Positions 14,344 through 17,342 of a stretch of 17,342 nucleotides of DNA are shown in pieces. The DNA is taken from contig JAURZP010000564.1 in the NCBI GenBank assembly GCA_030653335.1, positions 1 to 17,342 of the forward strand, read 5' to 3'. Every line of letters begins with the position of its first letter. Position 1 is the stretch's first letter. A program made the translations under genes and the position numbers. Under the pieces are notes generated by a model. The model ran no database searches and was not told where the DNA came from. It saw only the letters and a program-made list of their open reading frames with translations. Source of the stretch: Methanoregula sp. Its GTDB lineage: Archaea; Halobacteriota; Methanomicrobia; Methanomicrobiales; Methanospirillaceae.

Positions 14344-15159
14344 ATGGCCCCGTACGATCCACCAACGACATTTACCTGGAATGCTGCCGACTATCACAAG
14401 AGTTCCCCTGCCCAGCAATTGTGGGCAAAAGAACTGATTGCGAAGCTTAGGCTCTTAAAGAATTCCCGGGTGTTGGATATCGGGTGCGGTGACGGCAAGG
14501 TGACTGCAGAGATCGCCTGCCAGATTCCGCAAGGGAATGTCCTTGGGGTGGACAATTCACCGGAAATGATCCGGTTTGCCAACAATCATTTTCCGCCGGA
14601 TAAATACCGGAACCTCTCGTTCATGCAGGCAGATGCCAAGGCCCTGCCATTCTCTGAAGAGTTCGATGTGGTATTCTCAAACGCAGCTCTCCACTGGATT
14701 ACGGATCACCGGCCGGTGCTTGCTGGTATTGCACGCAGCCTGCGCCCGGAGGGAAGAATTTTGATCCAGATGGGCGGGAAAGGGAATGCAGACCAGGCAT
14801 TTGAGGCACTCGATTCCCTGCTGAAGAAACCGGCATGGGGTCAGTACTTCAGCGGTTTCTCTTTCACCTTTGGTTTTTTCGATCCTGCGGAGTACCTCCA
14901 GTGGTTGATCGCATCAGGCTTTGAACCCGGTCGGGTTGAGCTGATCCCAAAGGACATGACGTATGCAACCCGGGAGGATTTTGCAGCCTGGATCCGCACC
15001 ACCTGGCTCCCCTGGCTGGCCCGGTTGCCGGAGCATGCCAGACCGGAATTCATTGAAGCGCTCATCGATGAATATCTTCAAAAGTTCCCTGCAGATGACA
15101 GCGGGACAATTCATATTCGTATGGTCCGGCTGGAAGCAGAAGCAAAAAAAATGCCGTGA
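14344..15159 (+). CDS. Class I SAM-dependent methyltransferase, trans-aconitate methyltransferase-like
   Basis: This 271-residue cytoplasmic enzyme has the class I methyltransferase core. Motif I is VLDIGCGDGKVTAEIA (about residues 43-58), followed by GVDNSPEMI at the adenosine-binding acidic strand end, then MQADAKALPF and FDVVFSNAALHWI. SLRPEGRILIQMGGKG supplies the post-core strand. The sequence YHKSSPAQQLWAKELIAKLR at the front and HWITDH resemble Tam-type methyltransferases, which methylate trans-aconitate, but many archaeal members of this group have unknown substrates, so the acceptor is not assigned. Length matches the group. The C-terminal 100 residues (FAAWIRTTWLPWLARLPEHA) form the variable substrate-side cap. 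It has its own promoter and converges with the toxin-antitoxin pair. Confidence 0.87.
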   Translation: MAPYDPPTTFTWNAADYHKSSPAQQLWAKELIAKLRLLKNSRVLDIGCGDGKVTAEIACQIPQGNVLGVDNSPEMIRFANNHFPPDKYRNLSFMQADAKALPFSEEFDVVFSNAALHWITDHRPVLAGIARSLRPEGRILIQMGGKGNADQAFEALDSLLKKPAWGQYFSGFSFTFGFFDPAEYLQWLIASGFEPGRVELIPKDMTYATREDFAAWIRTTWLPWLARLPEHARPEFIEALIDEYLQKFPADDSGTIHIRMVRLEAEAKKMP

Positions 15160-15231
15160 GACTAAAAAAACCTGATACGGTCCGGTGGAATGGGTTCTTC
15201 ACAAAACCAACCTGTAAATTCCATCGACATA

Positions 15232-15639
15232 TCACTGATGACTCCGGAACAGATCCTCCGGCTCGACTCTTCCCTTCTTTGTCCGGTCAAAATCCTTATC
15301 AAAACTTACGATGGAGAGCCCATACTGTTCCGCCACCGCATATTGATAAGCATCGTCAAAATCCAGATGAAATTGCCCTGCAGCATCGGTAATCTTTGAA
15401 AAATCTTCAGGTACTAGAGACAAAACGTGGATGCCACTCGCAATAATATCCTCATTGACAAACGTTAAGAATTCTAATAACTTGTGCTCCCTTAAGTAAA
15501 TCACTCCAAGTGAATGTAAGGAAAAATCACTCACATACACATTTGAAAGATCAGCGCGAGAAAAAAAATTCTTAACTTCCTGCACATGTGAGCGACGGAG
15601 AATATATTCAAGAAAAATGTTGGTATCAATAAGAAACAT
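15232..15639 (-). CDS. PIN-domain toxin, VapC-type ribonuclease
   Basis: This 135-residue PIN-domain protein has IDTNIFLEYIL near the N-terminus (first Asp), DFDDAYQYAVAEQ (central acidic pair) and VSFDKDFDR (C-terminal Asp). These acidic residues bind Mg/Mn in the nuclease site. I chose the ATG at 15639 (MFLIDTN). It overlaps the antitoxin stop in TGATG and has GGAG at ideal spacing, whereas the ATG at 15654 lies inside the antitoxin gene without such a site. PIN toxins of this type cut RNA and are held inactive by the partner gene upstream. Translational coupling to the antitoxin fits the overlap. The active-site residues all appear present, so the toxin is probably functional. Its target is unknown. 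Confidence 0.85.
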   Translation of the reverse strand: MFLIDTNIFLEYILRRSHVQEVKNFFSRADLSNVYVSDFSLHSLGVIYLREHKLLEFLTFVNEDIIASGIHVLSLVPEDFSKITDAAGQFHLDFDDAYQYAVAEQYGLSIVSFDKDFDRTKKGRVEPEDLFRSHQ

Positions 15640-15866
15640 CAGGCTCTCCGCCATTCCAGAGCCTTGTGTTGGAGATCCACAGACGAGTACCTGTTGCCAA
15701 GATCTGCAAGTGTCCCTTCAGCAACACAACGGAACTTTTTAGACGATTTCTTTTTCGAACGCTTAACGAGTTCATCGATATAGTGAATGGCGTCTGCACG
15801 TAAATCCGGGGGCAGTGTCTGGATTTTTTCTTCGACTGAACTGGATGATGATGACATTATACTCAT
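15639..15866 (-). CDS. DUF2281-like antitoxin partner of the PIN toxin
   Basis: This 75-residue protein starting at 15866 has a serine-run N-terminus, SVEEKIQTLPPDLRADAIHY, a basic KRSKKKSSKKF stretch and a C-terminal YSSVDLQHKALEWRRA. The pattern (an EEKIxxLPxxL helix at the front, SVxLQHKALEWR at the end) is that of DUF2281 proteins found beside PIN toxins. The frame is open up to an ATG at 15911, but a TATA-like stretch at 15913-15925 would place the transcript start near 15893, so starts at 15866 or 15857 are more likely. No ribosome binding site decides between them. It presumably binds the PIN protein, and perhaps its own promoter, as in other toxin-antitoxin pairs. Confidence 0.72.
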   Translation of the reverse strand: MSIMSSSSSSVEEKIQTLPPDLRADAIHYIDELVKRSKKKSSKKFRCVAEGTLADLGNRYSSVDLQHKALEWRRA

Positions 15867-15912
15867 TACACTATGGATTTTAGGGAAATACAATTCTTTC
15901 GTATGAGTCATC

Positions 15913-15925
15913 TTTTTTTAAACCA
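15913..15925 (-). promoter_or_regulatory. TATA-like element for the toxin-antitoxin operon
   Basis: The minus-strand sequence GGTTTAAAAAAAG lies some 25 bases upstream of a plausible transcript start and about 50 bases upstream of the chosen antitoxin start. A stretch of A/T runs surrounds it, so the exact position is uncertain. Confidence 0.35.
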
Positions 15926-15994
15926 GAAAAAACGGTAAAAAAATCCTGAACGGTCTTTAAAAAAAAACGTAGAAAACCAGTTCTTAATAAAAAA

Positions 15995-16130
15995 TGCTGA
16001 TATGATACTTCACACATAAAACACCCCGCCGCCCCCAACGGGATCTCCCCGCGGCGGTTTTGATTCCTGACAAAATGTAACCACCCTGTCCGGCCGCATC
16101 TCAAAGAGGCCCTGATGCAGGGAAGCCTCG
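15995..16130. repeat. Intergenic repeat copy between the hydrolase and toxin-antitoxin genes
   Basis: It combines the TGCTGATATGAT module (15995-16024, copy 2), a perfect CCGCCGC/GCGGCGG hairpin (16026-16057) followed by TTTT, and CTCAAAGAGGCCCTGATGCA (16100-16119), which matches 10056-10074 of the longest copy. This is the copy that links the two repeat modules into one family. Confidence 0.65.
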
Positions 16131-16216
16131 TTACGAAGAACATTCTCCAAATCCCGCCCATCACCCATCTCTCTTGCAAGTCCCGAGCCCGGCTGGGGAC
16201 TAAAGAACCCCTCCGG

Positions 16217-16230
16217 AAAAAAACGAAAAG
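16217..16230 (-). terminator. T-rich 3' end of the serine hydrolase gene
   Basis: On the minus strand CTTTTCGTTTTTTT begins about 9 bases past the stop at 16239. T-tracts like this end archaeal transcripts. Confidence 0.5.
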
Positions 16231-16238
16231 GGGGCTCT

Positions 16239-17342
16239 TCACGCCCGGTCAAATGTCACGGTCTTGCCCTCACTAAACAGGGGCGTTAACGTAAGCGCAC
16301 GGACTTTACCATCCGATCCGGAAGCAAAGGAAACCCCGCTATCAAATGCCGGGCCCCACTGCGGGCATTTTGCAGTAAAGTTGTTTGCATCCCATGGCGA
16401 CAGGTTGTAGATTACCGGTCTCTTTCCAAACGTCACACTCAGGTTCCCGTTCACTTCGGTGACTGTAGCTTTTCCGTAAACATTATTCACGTATGACCCG
16501 GTGTACCCGGAAAGCGCGAGTGGTGGGGTTGGGTTTGCCGGCCGGACCGGCTTTTGCACAAGGAATGTTTCCTTTAACTTCTCGTATGCACTCCGGGATG
16601 GTTCACTCAAATCCGGGTTCTCCCTGCCGAAATACCGGTTATAGAATGTGAGGCCAAGAACATCAGGCAAGCTCGCATCGGGATCGTTAGCAAGGATCAC
16701 AATTCCAATATCCTTGCCTGGGACGAACAGGACCATTGCATGGTTGCCGGCCGTTGCACCATTGTGCCAGACAAATGATGGCGATCCCGCCTCTTCCTGG
16801 TACATCCATCCCTGGCAGTAATACCTCTTTGAATCAGTCATTACGTTTGCAACCGGAGTCTTTGGGGTGTGCAGGTAGGCCATGTTCTCCGGGCTGATGA
16901 GCTGCTTGCCTTCGAATGACCCGTTTCCCATGTTGAAGATCGTCCAGGTTGCCATATCCTTCACGTTTGCATTGATACCACCGGCCGGTCCCATGACATA
17001 GGCAAAGTCATTGAACTCCCAGTCGGGATCCGTAGGAATTGGTCCTACCGTCTTGTCGCTCCGGACGGCGGTCGTGTGGAGGGAAGTGTGGTCGGGTGCT
17101 GCCCGGAATGCGGCATAGCTCGAAGATGCACTCGTCATATGCAGCGGCGTAAAGATCCGGGTCTGCAGGTCATCCTCCCAGCTCTTCTGGCTCGTCTTTT
17201 CAACTGCTGCCGCTGTGACCAGGAACGCAAGGTTCTGGTACTTGAACTCGGATCGGAAGCTGGAGACCGGTTCAGCATACCGGAGAGCATGGATCATGTC
17301 GCTCCTGTTGAACCCGGCGAACGGAAGTTCTGTCCCCCAGTA
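16239..17342 (-). CDS. Serine beta-lactamase-like hydrolase (class C/S12 family), N-terminus outside window
   Basis: The frame is open through the right edge, so the start and the SxxK nucleophile motif are missing; 367 residues remain. The visible part begins YWGTELPFAGFNRSDMIHAL and contains RSEFKYQNLAF, where YQN is the Tyr-x-Asn motif. Further on are MGPAGGINANVKDMATWTIF and WHNGATAGNHAMVLFVPGKD, where HNG replaces the KTG/HTG motif of penicillin-binding proteins. The last 100 residues (ALSGYTGSYVNNVYGKATVT, then VNGNLSVTFG) form a small beta domain of the DUF3471 type often attached to these enzymes. The family hydrolyses esters, peptides or lactams; the substrate here is unknown. Since most relatives are exported or surface-bound, a signal peptide may lie beyond the edge, but this cannot be seen. 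Confidence 0.85.
   Translation of the reverse strand, partial: YWGTELPFAGFNRSDMIHALRYAEPVSSFRSEFKYQNLAFLVTAAAVEKTSQKSWEDDLQTRIFTPLHMTSASSSYAAFRAAPDHTSLHTTAVRSDKTVGPIPTDPDWEFNDFAYVMGPAGGINANVKDMATWTIFNMGNGSFEGKQLISPENMAYLHTPKTPVANVMTDSKRYYCQGWMYQEEAGSPSFVWHNGATAGNHAMVLFVPGKDIGIVILANDPDASLPDVLGLTFYNRYFGRENPDLSEPSRSAYEKLKETFLVQKPVRPANPTPPLALSGYTGSYVNNVYGKATVTEVNGNLSVTFGKRPVIYNLSPWDANNFTAKCPQWGPAFDSGVSFASGSDGKVRALTLTPLFSEGKTVTFDRA

Overview
The window looks like chromosome of a methanogenic archaeon, most likely a Methanoregula-like member of the Methanomicrobiales. The main reason is the archaeal route into aromatic amino acids: an aldolase-type 2-amino-3,7-dideoxy-D-threo-hept-6-ulosonate (ADH) synthase and a 3-dehydroquinate synthase II. 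Supporting signs are archaeal TATA-like promoter elements, T-rich gene ends and GGTGA-type ribosome binding sites. The genus is an inference from gene style, not a database match.

Layout. (1) 1-3219, minus strand: a tightly packed operon of two tandem ADH-synthase paralogs, 3-dehydroquinate synthase II and a prephenate dehydrogenase that runs off the left edge. The two upstream junctions overlap by 4 bases (ATGA) and the last has a 2-base gap. (2) 3220-3618: intergenic DNA with promoter-like repeats and a short startless open frame. (3) 3619-9909: an accessory module. A very AT-rich gene of unknown function (minus) diverges from a 1530-residue protein (plus) that joins an N-terminal PD-(D/E)xK nuclease-like domain to a STAND-type P-loop NTPase. 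It resembles Avs-like anti-phage sensors. (4) 9910-13160: repeat-rich, gene-poor DNA with one small conserved-looking protein (10512-10883) and a DinD-family gene broken by one frameshift. (5) 13251-15159: a small unknown protein, an OsmC-family protein and a SAM-dependent methyltransferase. (6) 15232-15866: a DUF2281/PIN-domain toxin-antitoxin pair. (7) 16239-17342: the C-terminal part of a serine beta-lactamase-like hydrolase.

Two things stand out. The 3619-9909 module has the composition and domain make-up of an acquired immune system, and its divergent partner has no family I recognise. The intergenic spaces from 9924 to about 16200 hold several diverged, partly deleted copies of one GC-rich repeat family with a conserved CCGCCGC/GCGGCGG hairpin. 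The shikimate operon is housekeeping. Most of the rest (defence-type NTPase, broken dinD, toxin-antitoxin, repeats) fits a variable region beside it.
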